DNA of 64,000 nt from Nonomuraea gerenzanensis (GCF_020215645.1 NZ_CP084058.1:9238001-9302000), one strand, 5' to 3'; positions 26,962-37,489 are shown, numbered from the stretch's first letter. A program made the numbers and translations. The notes: generated from the letters alone by a model not told the origin.

Positions 26962-28138
26962 GCGCGATCGCGTCGTGCAGGCGCGCCCCGTTGCCGCCGA
27001 GCTTGAGCGCGGCCCTGGTCAGCGCGACGGGCAGCCGGCTGACCAGGCGCACGCCCTGGGTCAGCGCCCACAGGTCGAACCGGCTGCCCGGCACGATCCG
27101 CTTGGCCGCGCTGATCGCGAACGTGCGGCTGCGGCGCACGTAGTCGCCGAGCTCGGCCTCGTAGGCGGGGTAGGCCCGCGTGTGGTCGCCCCCGTACGCG
27201 GCCAGCTCGCCCGCCAGCACGTACGCCCCCACGACCGCGAGGCTCGTGCTGCCCCCGACGGCGGGCCCCGGGCAGTACCCCGCGTCGCCCACCAGCGTCA
27301 CCCGGCCGCGTGACCAGGTGTCGAGGCGCAGCTGGGTGATCGAGTCGAAGTAGAACGCGGGCGCGTGCTCCAGCTCCGCCAGGATCCGTGGCACCTGCCA
27401 GCCCACGCCCGCGAAGCTCTCGCGCAGCAGCTCCTTCTGCCTGGCCACGTCCCTGTAGTGGTAGTCGAGCGGTTGCGGCGTCCTGAAGAAGAACCCGGCG
27501 CGCGCCTCGCCCAGGTGGGAGGCCCCGTACATGGCGGCCATCCGGCCGATCCCGGCGATGCCCTCCATGCGGTCCTCGAGCCCCAGGAAGTTGGGCAGCG
27601 AGACGACAGCGAGGTAGGCGCCGACCCAGTGCGTGAACCGTGACTCGGGCCCGAAGACCAGGCGGCGCACGGTGGAGTGCAGGCCGTCGGCGCCGATCAC
27701 CAGGTCGAACCTGGCCGGCTCGCCACGCTCGAAGGTGACCTCGCCGTCGTCGGAGATCGAGGTGATCGAGTCGTCGAAGACGTACTCGACGTCGTGGCGG
27801 GTGGCCTCGTAGAGGATCTCGCTCAGGTCGTCGCGCATGATCTCGACGTGCCGGTCGGAGATGGCGCCGACGATCCGCCGCAGCTCCAGCTCGACGCGCG
27901 CGCCGTCCTCGGTGTGCATGGTGAGCCGCTCGGTGCCGGTCTTCCTGGCCCCCACGCGCTCCAGCACGCCCATCCGCTCGGCGATGTCCATCGCGGGCTT
28001 GAACAGGTCGACCGCGTGGCCGCCCGCCTTGCGCAGCGCCGGGGCCCGCTCGACGACCGTCACCGTGAAGCCGTACCTGGTCAGCCAGTACGCCAGCACC
28101 GGCCCCGCGATGCTCGCGCCCGAGATGAGAACCCGCAT
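26918..28138 (-). CDS. FAD-dependent monooxygenase (PHBH/TetX-type)
   Basis: A 406-residue class A flavoprotein monooxygenase. N-terminal VLISGASIAGPVLAYWL (GxGxxG-like), DG motif VIGADGLHSTVRRLVFG and GD motif VTLVGDAGYCPGPAVGG. It hydroxylates an aromatic or polyketide-like substrate using NAD(P)H; tetracycline-type or xenobiotic substrates are possible. It is divergent from a TetR gene with two operator copies between them, so it is probably the regulated partner and is induced by its substrate. Confidence 0.9.
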   Translation of the reverse strand: MRVLISGASIAGPVLAYWLTRYGFTVTVVERAPALRKAGGHAVDLFKPAMDIAERMGVLERVGARKTGTERLTMHTEDGARVELELRRIVGAISDRHVEIMRDDLSEILYEATRHDVEYVFDDSITSISDDGEVTFERGEPARFDLVIGADGLHSTVRRLVFGPESRFTHWVGAYLAVVSLPNFLGLEDRMEGIAGIGRMAAMYGASHLGEARAGFFFRTPQPLDYHYRDVARQKELLRESFAGVGWQVPRILAELEHAPAFYFDSITQLRLDTWSRGRVTLVGDAGYCPGPAVGGSTSLAVVGAYVLAGELAAYGGDHTRAYPAYEAELGDYVRRSRTFAISAAKRIVPGSRFDLWALTQGVRLVSRLPVALTRAALKLGGNGARLHDAIALKSYSAPRETTSHP

Positions 28139-28147
28139 GACCCCTCC

Positions 28148-28165
28148 TTACCTATCGTTAAGTAA
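28148..28165. promoter_or_regulatory. TetR operator, copy 1 (monooxygenase side)
   Basis: TTACCTATCGTTAAGTAA is symmetric at 14 of 18 positions and sits ten bases upstream of the monooxygenase start. It is an inverted near-copy of the site at 28184-28201. Confidence 0.65.
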
Positions 28166-28183
28166 GTACGCTAGCACGCGATC

Positions 28184-28201
28184 TGACTTAACGGTAGGTA
28201 A
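28184..28201. promoter_or_regulatory. TetR operator, copy 2 (tetR side)
   Basis: TGACTTAACGGTAGGTAA matches the reverse complement of copy 1 at 16 of 18 bases and lies 17 bases before the TetR start. The pair lets one repressor control both divergent genes. Confidence 0.65.
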
Positions 28202-28218
28202 GGGCTATTCTGGGGATC

Positions 28219-28740
28219 ATGCCCAGTGACACCAAGGCCCGCATCCTGGCGGTGGCGCGCGAGCTGTTCGTGCGGCAAGGGGTGCAGGCCACCAGCCTGC
28301 GCCAGATCTCAGAACGGCTGGGCATCACCAAGCCCGCGCTCTACTACCACTTCTCCTCGCGCGACGACCTGGTGCGCAGCATCGTCGAGCCGCTGGTCGA
28401 GGACATCGAGGGGTTCCTGCGCGAGCGGATGCCAGGGGGTGACGCGCGCTCGCTGCTGGAGGACTACTTCGACATGATCTGGCGGCACCGCGACGTGATC
28501 GTGATGATGGTGCGCGACCTGTCCACGCTGGGCCATCTCGACCTGGGCACGCGCATGTTCGAATGGCGCAGGGAGCTGATGGACCGGCTGCTCGGGCCGG
28601 AGCTCACGATGGCGCAGCGGATCCGCGCGACGGTGGCGCTGGGCGGCATGTCGGACTGCGCGGTCGAGTACGCGCACCTGCCGCTGGAGGAGGTCAAGCC
28701 GACGGCCGTCGAGGCGGCGGCCGTCGTGCTCGGACTGTAG
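28219..28740 (+). CDS. TetR/AcrR-family regulator
   Basis: A 173-residue repressor. HTH TSLRQISERLGITKPALYYHFSSRDDL covers residues 25-50, then a small ligand-binding domain. It is probably autoregulated and represses the divergent flavin monooxygenase. The last codons (CTCGGACTGTAG) are copied twice more just past the stop as a 12-bp repeat. Confidence 0.92.
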   Translation: MPSDTKARILAVARELFVRQGVQATSLRQISERLGITKPALYYHFSSRDDLVRSIVEPLVEDIEGFLRERMPGGDARSLLEDYFDMIWRHRDVIVMMVRDLSTLGHLDLGTRMFEWRRELMDRLLGPELTMAQRIRATVALGGMSDCAVEYAHLPLEEVKPTAVEAAAVVLGL

Positions 28741-28855
28741 TTCGGACTGTCGTTCGGACTGTGGTCACGCCGTGCGCTGTGGTCGCGCTCCGGCTGTGTG
28801 GTCACGCCGGGGCTCCGGCTATGGTCACGCCGGGCTCCGGCTGTGGTCACACGGC
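28723..28855. repeat. Stop-codon-spanning 12-bp and ~22-bp tandem repeats
   Basis: CTCGGACTGTAG, TTCGGACTGTCG and TTCGGACTGTGG follow each other from inside the tetR 3' end. Then come about four copies of GGTCACGCCGGGCTCCGGCT-like units, the last touching the stop codon of the convergent GyrI-like gene. No gene lies in the gap. Confidence 0.8.
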
Positions 28856-29299
28856 GATGTAGAGATCCACGCCGTCCGGGTGGTGCACCTCGAGATCCGT
28901 CGTGAAGGCACGCGGTGGCGTGCCGCCCGACTCGGTGTGCTTCCACACCGTCTGCCACGCGTCGACCAGCGCCTGCGGCAACGGCCCCCGGGCCTCCAGC
29001 CGCAGCGCCTGACCGGCGGGCACGCGCACGGCGACCATGCCCTCGGGCAGCCGCGGCACCGTGCGTACGCCGGTGCCGACGATCTGCGTGTAGGCCCCGT
29101 GATGGTCGCTCTCGTAATCGGTGAGGACCGCGTACAGGTTCTCGTCGACGCGGCCGGGCACGTGCGCGAAGGCTCCGGGCGCACCCGCCCGCTGCCACAA
29201 CGCGGGCAGTTTGGCCCGCGCCGGATCCATTTCGTCGGCGTTGGTGGTGCGTACGGCGAAACCCACCACTACCAGTTCGGCCCGTTCGGTGACGTTCAC
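28847..29299 (-). CDS. GyrI-like/AraC effector-binding-domain protein
   Basis: A 150-residue stand-alone small-molecule-binding domain of the GyrI-like (SOUL/AraC-E-bind) type: ELVVVGFAVRT, ESDHHGAYTQIVG, LRLEARGPLPQALVDAWQ and a C-terminal FTTDLEVHHPDGVDLYIAV. Such proteins bind amphipathic ligands or inhibit gyrase. GTG 29299 follows GAGGGAGGG; an upstream TTG at 29317 lies in the RBS and is rejected. Its role here is unknown. Confidence 0.8.
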   Translation of the reverse strand: MNVTERAELVVVGFAVRTTNADEMDPARAKLPALWQRAGAPGAFAHVPGRVDENLYAVLTDYESDHHGAYTQIVGTGVRTVPRLPEGMVAVRVPAGQALRLEARGPLPQALVDAWQTVWKHTESGGTPPRAFTTDLEVHHPDGVDLYIAV

Positions 29300-29338
29300 A
29301 GACCCTCCCTCCCCCAAAAGTGTCCCGGCCGATCATAA

Positions 29339-30835
<1,497 letters not shown>

Positions 30836-30871
30836 CGCCGCACGTCCGGGTGGCTGCGCGCTGAACACGCC

Positions 30872-31627
30872 TCACGTCCTGCGCCAGCCGCCTGCCGCGT
30901 CGATGCCGCCGTCCACGTGCAGCGTCGTGCCGGTCACGAACCTGGCCAGATCGCCGGCCAGGAACACCGCCGCGGCGGCGGCGTCGCACGGCTCGCCCAG
31001 GTGGCCGAGCGGCGGCACGCGTACCGGCTCGTAGGGCAGCGGGCGGGCCAGCATGCGCTCGCGCACGCCCGCCTCGCCCTCGGTCGGGATCGCGTCGGGG
31101 GCGATGGCGTTCACCCTGATGCCCCTGGGCGCCAGCTCCAGCGCCAGCGACTTCGTCAGGCTCGCCACGGCCGCCTTCATGGCCGCGTACACGGCGAACC
31201 CCGGCGCGGCCTGATGGGCCTCGCTCGACGTCACGTTGATGATCGACGCGCCCGCGGGCATCATCGGGAGCAGCGCTCTGATCATGCCGGTGACCTGGGT
31301 GAAGTTCTCCTCGATGAGGATCTGCTCACCGCGTGGCGAGGTGTCGGCGAAGCCGGCGTGGAAGGTGCCGCCCGCGTTGTTGACCAGCACGTCCACGCGG
31401 CCCCACCGCTCGCGTACGGCCTGGGCGAACACCTCGACCGCCACGTGGTCGCGCACGTCGAGCGTCATCGCCAGCTCGCCCTCGGGCTTGTCGCGGTCGC
31501 AGACCGCGACGTGCGCGCCGAACGCGGCGAACGCCTCGGCGACGGCCAGGCCGAGACCTCTGGCCGCTCCCGTGACGACGGCCACGCGGCCGGTGAGCAG
31601 GATCGCGTCGGGAGAAAGGGCGGCCAT
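30872..31627 (-). CDS. SDR-family oxidoreductase
   Basis: A 251-residue classical short-chain dehydrogenase. VAVVTGAARGLGLAVAE cofactor loop, VLVNNAGGT, catalytic Ser in INVTSSEAHQ, YAAMK active site and VTGTTLHVDGG C-terminus. D/R-rich CDRDKPEGE suggests NAD preference. Substrate unknown. ATG 31627 starts the domain and lies eight bases after TATCGT on its strand. It is divergent from the FKBP gene. Confidence 0.9.
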   Translation of the reverse strand: MAALSPDAILLTGRVAVVTGAARGLGLAVAEAFAAFGAHVAVCDRDKPEGELAMTLDVRDHVAVEVFAQAVRERWGRVDVLVNNAGGTFHAGFADTSPRGEQILIEENFTQVTGMIRALLPMMPAGASIINVTSSEAHQAAPGFAVYAAMKAAVASLTKSLALELAPRGIRVNAIAPDAIPTEGEAGVRERMLARPLPYEPVRVPPLGHLGEPCDAAAAAVFLAGDLARFVTGTTLHVDGGIDAAGGWRRT

Positions 31628-31705
31628 GAACGTTGACGATATCCCGACCGCATAGAGTCGTCGGGTCCATTCTCTTCGAGAACAACCGTCAACAGGAGCA
31701 CTTTC

Positions 31706-32080
31706 GTGGCACTCCAGAAGCCCGAGATCGATTTTCCGGGCGGCGAACCGCCCAAGGACCTCGAGATCGAGGACCTGACCGTCGGCGACGGCCCCGAGGC
31801 CAAGCCCGGCCAGAACGTCAAGGTCCACTACGTGGGCGTGTCCTTCTCGACCGGGGAGGAGTTCGACGCGTCGTGGAACCGCGGCCAGGCGTTCGAGTTC
31901 CCGCTGGGCGCCGGGCGCGTCATCGGGGGCTGGGACCAGGGCGTCGCGGGCATGAAGGTCGGCGGCCGGCGCAAGCTGGTCATCCCGCCGCACCTCGGCT
32001 ACGGCACCCGTGGTGCCCCGCCGCGCATCAAGCCGAACGAGACGCTCATCTTCGTGGTGGACCTGCTCGGTGTGAGCTGA
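31706..32080 (+). CDS. FKBP-type peptidyl-prolyl cis-trans isomerase
   Basis: A 124-residue cytosolic single-domain [40 protein letters not shown] and [20 protein letters not shown] carry the usual active-site residues (Tyr, Asp, Trp, Tyr). It isomerises Xaa-Pro bonds. GTG start with AGGAG upstream. A hairpin follows the stop. Confidence 0.95.
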   Translation: MALQKPEIDFPGGEPPKDLEIEDLTVGDGPEAKPGQNVKVHYVGVSFSTGEEFDASWNRGQAFEFPLGAGRVIGGWDQGVAGMKVGGRRKLVIPPHLGYGTRGAPPRIKPNETLIFVVDLLGVS

Positions 32081-32097
32081 CGCCCCTCAGGGCGTAC

Positions 32098-32127
32098 GGC
32101 GCCGGCGCCCTCGGGGGTGCCGGCGCC
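32098..32127 (+). terminator. Hairpin after the FKBP gene
   Basis: GGCGCCGGC (32098-32106) pairs with GCCGGCGCC (32119-32127) across a 12-base loop, 17 bases after the stop. Only TTG follows, so it is terminator-like without a U tract. Confidence 0.5.
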
Positions 32128-32198
32128 TTGATCGACACTCTGCGCGATATGCGGATTTGGAGTGGGGAAATGTCGGCGCCGTGAGGCACGATAGGCGT

Positions 32199-33722
32199 GT
32201 GCTTCTGATCGACGTGGTCCGGGTGTCCGAGGCGGTGACGCGCACGTCCGCGAGGCTCGGCAAGGTGGGTCACCTGGCGGAGCTGCTGGGCCGGGTCGGG
32301 CCCGGCGAGGCGGAGATCGCGATCTCCTACCTGTCGGGCGAGCTGCCGCAGCGGCAGGTCGGCGTGGGCTGGCGCACGCTGGAGGAGATCCCGCAGCCCA
32401 AGCTCGCCGCCACCGCCACGCTGACCGACGTCGATCTGCTGCTGAGCCGGATCAAGGCCGTGTCCGGCCCCGGCTCCCAGGCGGCGCGCAAGGCGCTGGT
32501 GGGCGAGCTGTTCGCCGGGCTGACCAGCCAGGAGCAGCAGTTCATGCGGCGGCTGCTGCACGGCGAGCTGCGCCAGGGCGCGCTCGACGGCGTCATGATC
32601 GAGGCCGTCGCCAAGGCTTCCGGCGCGCCGTCCGCCGACGTGCGCCGCGCGCTGACGCTGCGCGGCTGGCTGCCGGCCGTGGGCGCCGCCGCGCTGAGCG
32701 GCGGGGTGCCCGCGCTGCACGCGTTCCGGCTGGAGGTCGGGCGGGCCGTCGCGCCCATGCTGGCGGGCAGCGCGCCGAACGTGGCGGCCGCGCTGGAGAA
32801 GGCCGGCGTCCCGGCGGCGCTGGAGTGGAAGCTCGACGGCGTACGCGTCCAGGCGCACCGCTCCGGCCCCGAGGTCCGGGTCTTCACCCGTACGCTCGAC
32901 GACATCACGCCGCAGGTGCCCGAGCTGGTCGAGGCGGTGCTGGAGATGCCGTCCGGCGATCTCGTCCTCGACGGCGAGGTGATCGCGCTGCGGCCCGACG
33001 GCCGGCCGCACCCGTTCCAGGTGACGGCGAGCCGCGTCTCCAGCAAGACCAACGTGGCCGCGCTGCGCGCGCAGACGCCGCTGAGCGTGTTCTTCTTCGA
33101 CGCCCTGCGCGTGGACGGCGCCGACCTGCTCGACCTGCCCTACGCCGAGCGCCAGGAGGCCCTGGCCCGCACGGTCCCGCAGGGCCTGCTGACGCCCCGG
33201 CTGGTGACCTCGGAGCTTGCCGAGGCGGAGCAGTTCTTCACCGACGTGGTCAAGGCCGGGCACGAGGGCCTGGTGGTCAAGTCCCTCGCCTCCCCCTACG
33301 CGGCCGGGCGGCGCGGGGCGGGCTGGATCAAGGTCAAGCCGCGGCACACGCTCGACCTGGTGGTCCTGGCGGCCGAGTGGGGGCACGGCCGGCGCGAGGG
33401 CAAGCTGTCCAACCTGCACCTGGGGGCGCGCGACCCGGAGGGCGGGTTCGTGATGCTCGGTAAGACGTTCAAGGGGCTGACGGACGAGCTGCTGGCCTGG
33501 CAGACCCAGCGCTTCCTGGAGCTGGCCGAGGGGCCGACCGACGAGTGGACGGTGCGGCTGCGGCCCGAGCTGGTAGTGGAGATCGCCTTCGACGGGGTGC
33601 AGCGGTCGCCTCGGTATCCCGGGGGGATGGCGTTGCGGTTCGCGCGGGTGCTGCGGTATCGGCCGGACAAGCGCGTTGAGGACGCTGACACGGTGGAGAC
33701 CGTACGGTCCTTGATGCTCTGA
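32199..33722 (+). CDS. ligB: ATP-dependent DNA ligase (LigB-type)
   Basis: A 507-residue ligase. N-terminal helical domain ([20 protein letters not shown]), motif I with the adenylated Lys in [10 protein letters not shown] near residue 210, then [24 protein letters not shown] (motif IV) and GWIKVKPR (motif V), followed by an OB fold. It seals nicks using ATP; actinobacterial LigB is accessory to NAD-dependent LigA. GTG 32199 gives the family start VLLIDVV; GTG 32181 and TTG/ATG at 32157 are less likely. Confidence 0.93.
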   Translation: MLLIDVVRVSEAVTRTSARLGKVGHLAELLGRVGPGEAEIAISYLSGELPQRQVGVGWRTLEEIPQPKLAATATLTDVDLLLSRIKAVSGPGSQAARKALVGELFAGLTSQEQQFMRRLLHGELRQGALDGVMIEAVAKASGAPSADVRRALTLRGWLPAVGAAALSGGVPALHAFRLEVGRAVAPMLAGSAPNVAAALEKAGVPAALEWKLDGVRVQAHRSGPEVRVFTRTLDDITPQVPELVEAVLEMPSGDLVLDGEVIALRPDGRPHPFQVTASRVSSKTNVAALRAQTPLSVFFFDALRVDGADLLDLPYAERQEALARTVPQGLLTPRLVTSELAEAEQFFTDVVKAGHEGLVVKSLASPYAAGRRGAGWIKVKPRHTLDLVVLAAEWGHGRREGKLSNLHLGARDPEGGFVMLGKTFKGLTDELLAWQTQRFLELAEGPTDEWTVRLRPELVVEIAFDGVQRSPRYPGGMALRFARVLRYRPDKRVEDADTVETVRSLML

Positions 33723-33961
33723 TCCTTTGTGGGTTCCACGGAAACCTGGAGATCGTCGGCGTACGCTCGGGTTCTGGTGGGGGCAGTGAGATATTTCACT
33801 GGATGTCCCATTAAGTTGCCTTTACCCGCTCTTTGTCGCATATGTTCGTGCCCATCGCGCGGGATCCCCCGTCCCGCCGCCAGGATCGGCCGCCTTTGCC
33901 CCCATCCGTCGTCGGCGCGGCCTTTTCCCGATCTGTCCCCTATCTAGGACCGTGGTTTACC
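33723..33961. other. Intergenic region before the interrupted RlpA-like gene
   Basis: No supportable gene. A small hairpin (GGGTTCC/GGAAACC, near 33731) follows the ligase stop. A search by eye for a c-di-AMP-riboswitch-like core, often found upstream of wall-hydrolase genes in actinomycetes, found nothing convincing. The frame that continues into the interrupted gene stays open upstream to 33833, leaving its start uncertain. Confidence 0.4.
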
Positions 33962-34017
33962 TTGGGCCAGCACAGTCGTACGCCGTCTCCGCAGGATCGC
34001 AGGCCGTCCGCTGCCTC

Positions 34018-34020
34018 TGA
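34018..34020. repeat. Target-site duplication, left copy (TGA)
   Basis: The three bases before the left IS end are TGA, repeated at 35273-35275 after the right end. Confidence 0.75.
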
Positions 34021-35272
34021 GAGCCTGTTGGCAGAGGCTTAAGCCGCTGTCGGCACTGGCCCGTAGAGGGCTGGTCCGATCTTGTTGATGTGGCCCTGGT
34101 GGGACCATTGGGACAGTTGGACGCGGAAGCTGTTGACGTTGTCGATGGCGAGGATGGCGGCCAGTTCGGTGCCTTTCCAGGCGCGCCAGGGCTGGGCTGC
34201 CAGGAGCTCCAGGACCTTGCCTCGCCTGTCGGGGCTGGTCAAGCACGGGAGCGGTGGCGGGCCGCCCCAACGGCGATTGGGCGGTTGACCTGCGAGTTCT
34301 CGGGTGAGGCGGCGGGTCATCTGATGAACGGCCGCCCACCAGATCATCGCTTCGTGATGGGCGGGCCGCCGTTCGTAGCACCGCACCAGGCGGCGGTGCC
34401 GCATCAGCCAGGCCAGACTCCGCTCGACGACCCATCTGCGGGGCAGGACGACGAAGCCTTTCATGTCGTCGGTGCGCCTGACGACGGCCACGGTGATCTT
34501 CAGGGCCTTGGCTGCCCAGGTCACGAGTCGTCCGGCATAGCCGCCGTCGGCCCACACCAGCGTGATGGTGGAGAACTTCCCCCGCAGGAGGGCCAGGAGC
34601 GGGTGAGCGCCATCGCGGTCCTGGACCGAGGCGGCAGTCACCAGCACGGTCAGCAGTAGCCCGAGCGTGTCGACCGCGACGTGCCGCTTCTGCCCCTTGA
34701 TCTTTTTCCCGCCATCGAAACCGCTGTCGGCGGCACCGATGGTCTCGCTCGCTTTCACACTCTGCGCGTCGATGATCGCGGCCGTCGGTGTCTCCTTCCG
34801 TCCCGCGGCGACGCGGATCCGACCGCGGAGCCGATCGGCCAGCCGTGCCGGCAGTCCCCGCTCCGACCAGCGCTCGAAGAACGCATAGACCGCCGTCCAG
34901 GGCGGGAAGTCCACCGGCAGCGCCCGCCATTCGATCCCGTACCTGGTCACATAGCCGATCGCATCCACCACCGCCCGAAGATCATGTTTCATCGGGCCGC
35001 CTGGACCCTTGCGCAGCTCGGCCATGACAGCCTCGGCCTCGGGCAGCAACACCTCCCACTGCGCATCAGACAGATCAGACGGATAGGGACACGAACGGCT
35101 CCAGCAGCCACAACCGGGCACGGCGCAACTGGCGGAGCCCGGCGGAAACCGGTAGACAGTCATCCAAGGGCTTCTGATGGGCGAGAGACGTAGACACTCC
35201 CTCAACTATCAGAAGCCCTCTTCCGTCCCCGAAATCGCCACGCATCACACCAAACCCTCTGCTAACAGGCTC
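34021..35272 (-). mobile_element. IS5-like insertion sequence, 1252 bp
   Basis: Terminal inverted repeats GAGCCTGTTGGCAGAGG (34021-34037) and GAGCCTGTTAGCAGAGG (reverse complement of 35256-35272) differ at one base. The flanks carry a TGA direct repeat. One transposase gene fills the element. A TNA-type triplet target is typical of some IS5-family subgroups. The near-perfect ends and intact transposase point to recent, possibly active, insertion into the RlpA-like gene. Confidence 0.88.
34039..35163 (-). CDS. IS5-family DDE transposase with C-terminal extension
   Basis: A 374-residue transposase. The N-terminal insertion-element domain CPYPSDLSDAQWEVLLPEAE is followed by a DDE core: first Asp in IIDAQSVKASETIG, second Asp in WADGGYAGRL, Glu in VVERSLAWLMRHRRLVRCYE. 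Beyond the usual end, about 90 residues (from ELAGQPPNRRWGG) end in a winged-helix-like segment ILAIDNVNSFRVQLSQWSHQG. ATG 35163 was chosen; the frame is open to 35205. No frameshift is seen. Confidence 0.9.
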   Translation of the reverse strand: MTVYRFPPGSASCAVPGCGCWSRSCPYPSDLSDAQWEVLLPEAEAVMAELRKGPGGPMKHDLRAVVDAIGYVTRYGIEWRALPVDFPPWTAVYAFFERWSERGLPARLADRLRGRIRVAAGRKETPTAAIIDAQSVKASETIGAADSGFDGGKKIKGQKRHVAVDTLGLLLTVLVTAASVQDRDGAHPLLALLRGKFSTITLVWADGGYAGRLVTWAAKALKITVAVVRRTDDMKGFVVLPRRWVVERSLAWLMRHRRLVRCYERRPAHHEAMIWWAAVHQMTRRLTRELAGQPPNRRWGGPPPLPCLTSPDRRGKVLELLAAQPWRAWKGTELAAILAIDNVNSFRVQLSQWSHQGHINKIGPALYGPVPTAA

Positions 35273-35275
35273 TGA
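35273..35275. repeat. Target-site duplication, right copy (TGA)
   Basis: Matches the left copy at 34018-34020; removing one copy plus the IS restores the reading frame of the host gene. Confidence 0.75.
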
Positions 35276-36173
35276 GCGCAAGCCGTCCGCCTCGAAGCAC
35301 AAGTCGGTCGCCTCGGAGCACACGCCGCCGGTCTCGGAGCGCAAGCCGCGCGCCTCGGAGCACAAACCGGCCGGGCATCGGGCTGCCAAGCGCCGTTGGA
35401 CCACCGTCGCCGTCGGTGCGGCCGTCCTCGCCGCCGCCTCCACCACCGCGTGGGCCGCCATCGGCAACGACTCCCCCAGCCGGACGTCGGCCCTCACCCC
35501 GTCGTCCTCCCCGAAGTCCTCCTCATCCCCGGCCCCCGGATCGTCCGCCCCGGGATCGCCCACCCCGGGATCTCCGGCCTCCGACGTCCGGGCCGCGGCG
35601 GCGGCGCAGCCGAAGACCGCCCAGTCCCCCGCGCCTGCCTCTCCCCCCGAACGGCCTGCCAAGCCCTCGGCCCCCTCCCCCAGCACCACCCCCGCCACCA
35701 CCGCGCCTCCCCAGCGCGCGGAGTCAAAGGTCAAGACAGAAGCAGAGCCGGAAACGAAGGCGGAAACGAAGGCGGAAACGAAGGCGGAGGCGGAGGCGGA
35801 CAGGACGGTCACCACGAAGCCCAAGTTCCGCGTCCTGTCCTCCGGTAGCTGCGGCGCCTCCTACTACGGCGAGCCGCAGCAGACCGCCAGCGGCGAACGC
35901 TTCAACCCCGCCGCCATGACCGCCGCCCACAAGACCCTCCCCCTGGGCAGCAAGGTCCGCGTCACCAACCCCGACAACGGCGAGTCCGTCACGGTCCGCA
36001 TCAACGACCGCGGCCCCTACATCGGCGGACGCTGCCTCGATCTGTCCAAGGCCGCCTTCGCCGCCATCGGGAACATCAACGCCGGGGTGATGCGGGTGAA
36101 GTACGAGGTGCTCGGCCGCCGGTAGCGGGAAAGCACAGGCAGCCCCCGGCGTAATATGTCTCGGGCCCTCCGG

Positions 36174-36767
36174 TCACTTCACCAGGCGAATCGTCATGGG
36201 GTAACGGAAATTGCTCTCCGACAACGCCGAGACGCCCCCGACGATGGCCAGGATCAGTGCAGCGACCCAGATGAACGGCACCAGCACGATCCCGACAAAG
36301 GTCAGCGGCAGCAATACCGAAGCGCCGACGACCGTGATCTGGAAGTTCAGCGCCTCCAGCGCGTGCCGGCGAATGTAGGGCGAGGTCTTTCCGCCGGTGA
36401 GCAGCAGGAGCAGCGGGCCGAGGATCGGGAAACCGACGATCGGCAGCGCGTGCGCGAGAGCCGCCCCGAGACGCTCGCTGCTCTCCGCCGTGCCCACCGG
36501 GGGCGCCGGATCAGGCAGCGGGGCGATCCTGGGGACGGCCTGCCGGCCGTACAGCTCGTTCATGATGGGCACGAGGTCGCCGTGCGTGCGCGCGGTCATG
36601 GCGCGCTCCAGGCGGTCGTCGAATTCGAGCTTGTCGAAACGACCTTCCGCGTATGCGGCTTTGACGTGCTCGACCACGTTCTCTCGGTCCTGGTTGGTGA
36701 CGCGCAGTTGAGCTGGCGGCACCTGTCCCGGCCCAGGGGTTTTCGGTACCCCAGCCATAATCGCCAT
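36174..36767 (-). CDS. DUF1707 + DUF4870 membrane protein
   Basis: A 197-residue protein. The N-terminal DUF1707 domain (LRVTNQDRENVVEHVKAAYA, then GRFDKLEFDDRLERAMTAR) is followed by a DUF4870 integral-membrane domain with helices near VGFPILGPLLLLLTGG, ITVVGASVLLPLTFVGIV and PFIWVAALILAIVGG. Such fusions are common in Streptosporangiales; function unknown. ATG 36767 has GAGGAG upstream. The gene is convergent with the RlpA-like pseudogene (48-bp gap). Confidence 0.88.
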   Translation of the reverse strand: MAIMAGVPKTPGPGQVPPAQLRVTNQDRENVVEHVKAAYAEGRFDKLEFDDRLERAMTARTHGDLVPIMNELYGRQAVPRIAPLPDPAPPVGTAESSERLGAALAHALPIVGFPILGPLLLLLTGGKTSPYIRRHALEALNFQITVVGASVLLPLTFVGIVLVPFIWVAALILAIVGGVSALSESNFRYPMTIRLVK

Positions 36768-36900
36768 GCCTCTCCTCGGTGAATCGAACGGTCATCTCCC
36801 ATACTGCGCCGTGCGTTCCCCGGGTGCCATCAGGAGAATCCCGGATTCGTCCCCTAGATCATCCCCGACGCGGCGGCTCCAGACGGTATAAAAAGGATTC

Positions 36901-37245
36901 ATGAGATGGCGAGACCGCTACGGCATTCGTCGACTGCGCGGCCGCAAGATCGCGAAGTTCGACCGTGAGGCGACAGACGCCGACATCGAGGCGCTCATCG
37001 CCTTCGCCCGTTCGCGGCGCGGTGTCGAGTTCTACGTCGAGCCGGAGACGTTCGCCACCGACACGACCGCCGTGGCGGTGGCCGATGATGGCGAGTGGAC
37101 CAGGCGAAGGGTCGGCTCACCGGCCGTGATCCACAAGGTCGCCCGTGACCTGGCCTTGCCCGTGTACGACGTTCAGCTCACCGGGTACCCGCCGCGGATG
37201 CGGGCGTACAACGAGCGCCGCAGGAAGGAAGAAGGCAGCCTCTGA
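36901..37245 (+). CDS. Conserved small basic protein of unknown function
   Basis: A 114-residue hydrophilic protein with an Arg-rich N-terminus (MRWRDRYGIRRLRGRK) and an acidic middle (DREATDADIEALIAFARSRR). The segment ATDTTAVAVADDGEWTRRRV precedes a C-terminal half ending YNERRRKEEGSL. No known catalytic motif. TATAAA lies eight bases before the ATG, and AAGGA is also near it, so the start may be leaderless. Family unknown to me; similar short proteins occur in actinomycete genomes. Confidence 0.7.
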   Translation: MRWRDRYGIRRLRGRKIAKFDREATDADIEALIAFARSRRGVEFYVEPETFATDTTAVAVADDGEWTRRRVGSPAVIHKVARDLALPVYDVQLTGYPPRMRAYNERRRKEEGSL

Positions 37246-37298
37246 CAGAGCATCCCCCGACGATCCCCACTGACCCTCTCCACCTCCCGGAGGCAGCC

Positions 37299-37455
37299 AC
37301 GCGCCTGGTGACGTTCGCCGGCCTGGTGGCGTTCGGCGGCCTCATGGCGTTCGGCAGGCTCGTAGCGTCCGGTAGCCTCGTGCGTCCGGCAGGCTCGTAG
37401 GTCCGGCAGCCTCGTAGATCCGGCGGCCTCATGGCGTTCCGGCGGCCTCGTCCTT
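37299..37455. repeat. Degenerate ~18-20-bp tandem repeat
   Basis: Units of the type GGCAGCCTCGTAG-ATCCGGC and GGCCTCATGGCGTTCGGC repeat about eight times past the 3' end of the LuxR remnant. Open frames through it are low-complexity and not supported as genes. Confidence 0.65.
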
Positions 37456-37489
37456 ATGCAGGCCGATTCGGCTGTGCGGCCGGTTGCGT

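Larger units (their letters stand above)
33962..36125 (+). pseudogene. RlpA-like (DPBB) wall protein gene split by an IS element
   Basis: Joining 33962-34020 to 35276-36125, which removes the IS and one copy of its 3-bp duplication, restores one frame of 302 residues. It starts at TTG 33962 (LGQHSRTPSPQDRRPSAASE) and continues RKPSASKHKS. A TM/signal segment (WTTVAVGAAVLAAASTTAW), a long Ser/Pro/Ala and KAETKAE linker, and a C-terminal double-psi beta-barrel follow: GSCGASYYGEPQQTASGERF, THKTLPLG-type AHKTLPLGSKVRVTN and INDRGPYIGGRCLDLSKAAF. RlpA-family proteins act on denuded peptidoglycan at division sites. The intact 3' part lacks a start codon in frame before 35916, so the gene is probably inactive. 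The true start could be further upstream (33842 ATG). Confidence 0.8.

Noticed and set aside
33723..33961. c-di-AMP (ydaO-type) riboswitch before the RlpA-like gene
   Set aside because: The conserved core was not found by eye; sequence is not convincing.
35396..35919. Open frames of about 150-170 codons in the linker of the RlpA-like gene
   Set aside because: They are out of phase with the DPBB domain and consist of Pro/Arg runs; the correct phase is the one joining the IS flank to the DPBB domain.
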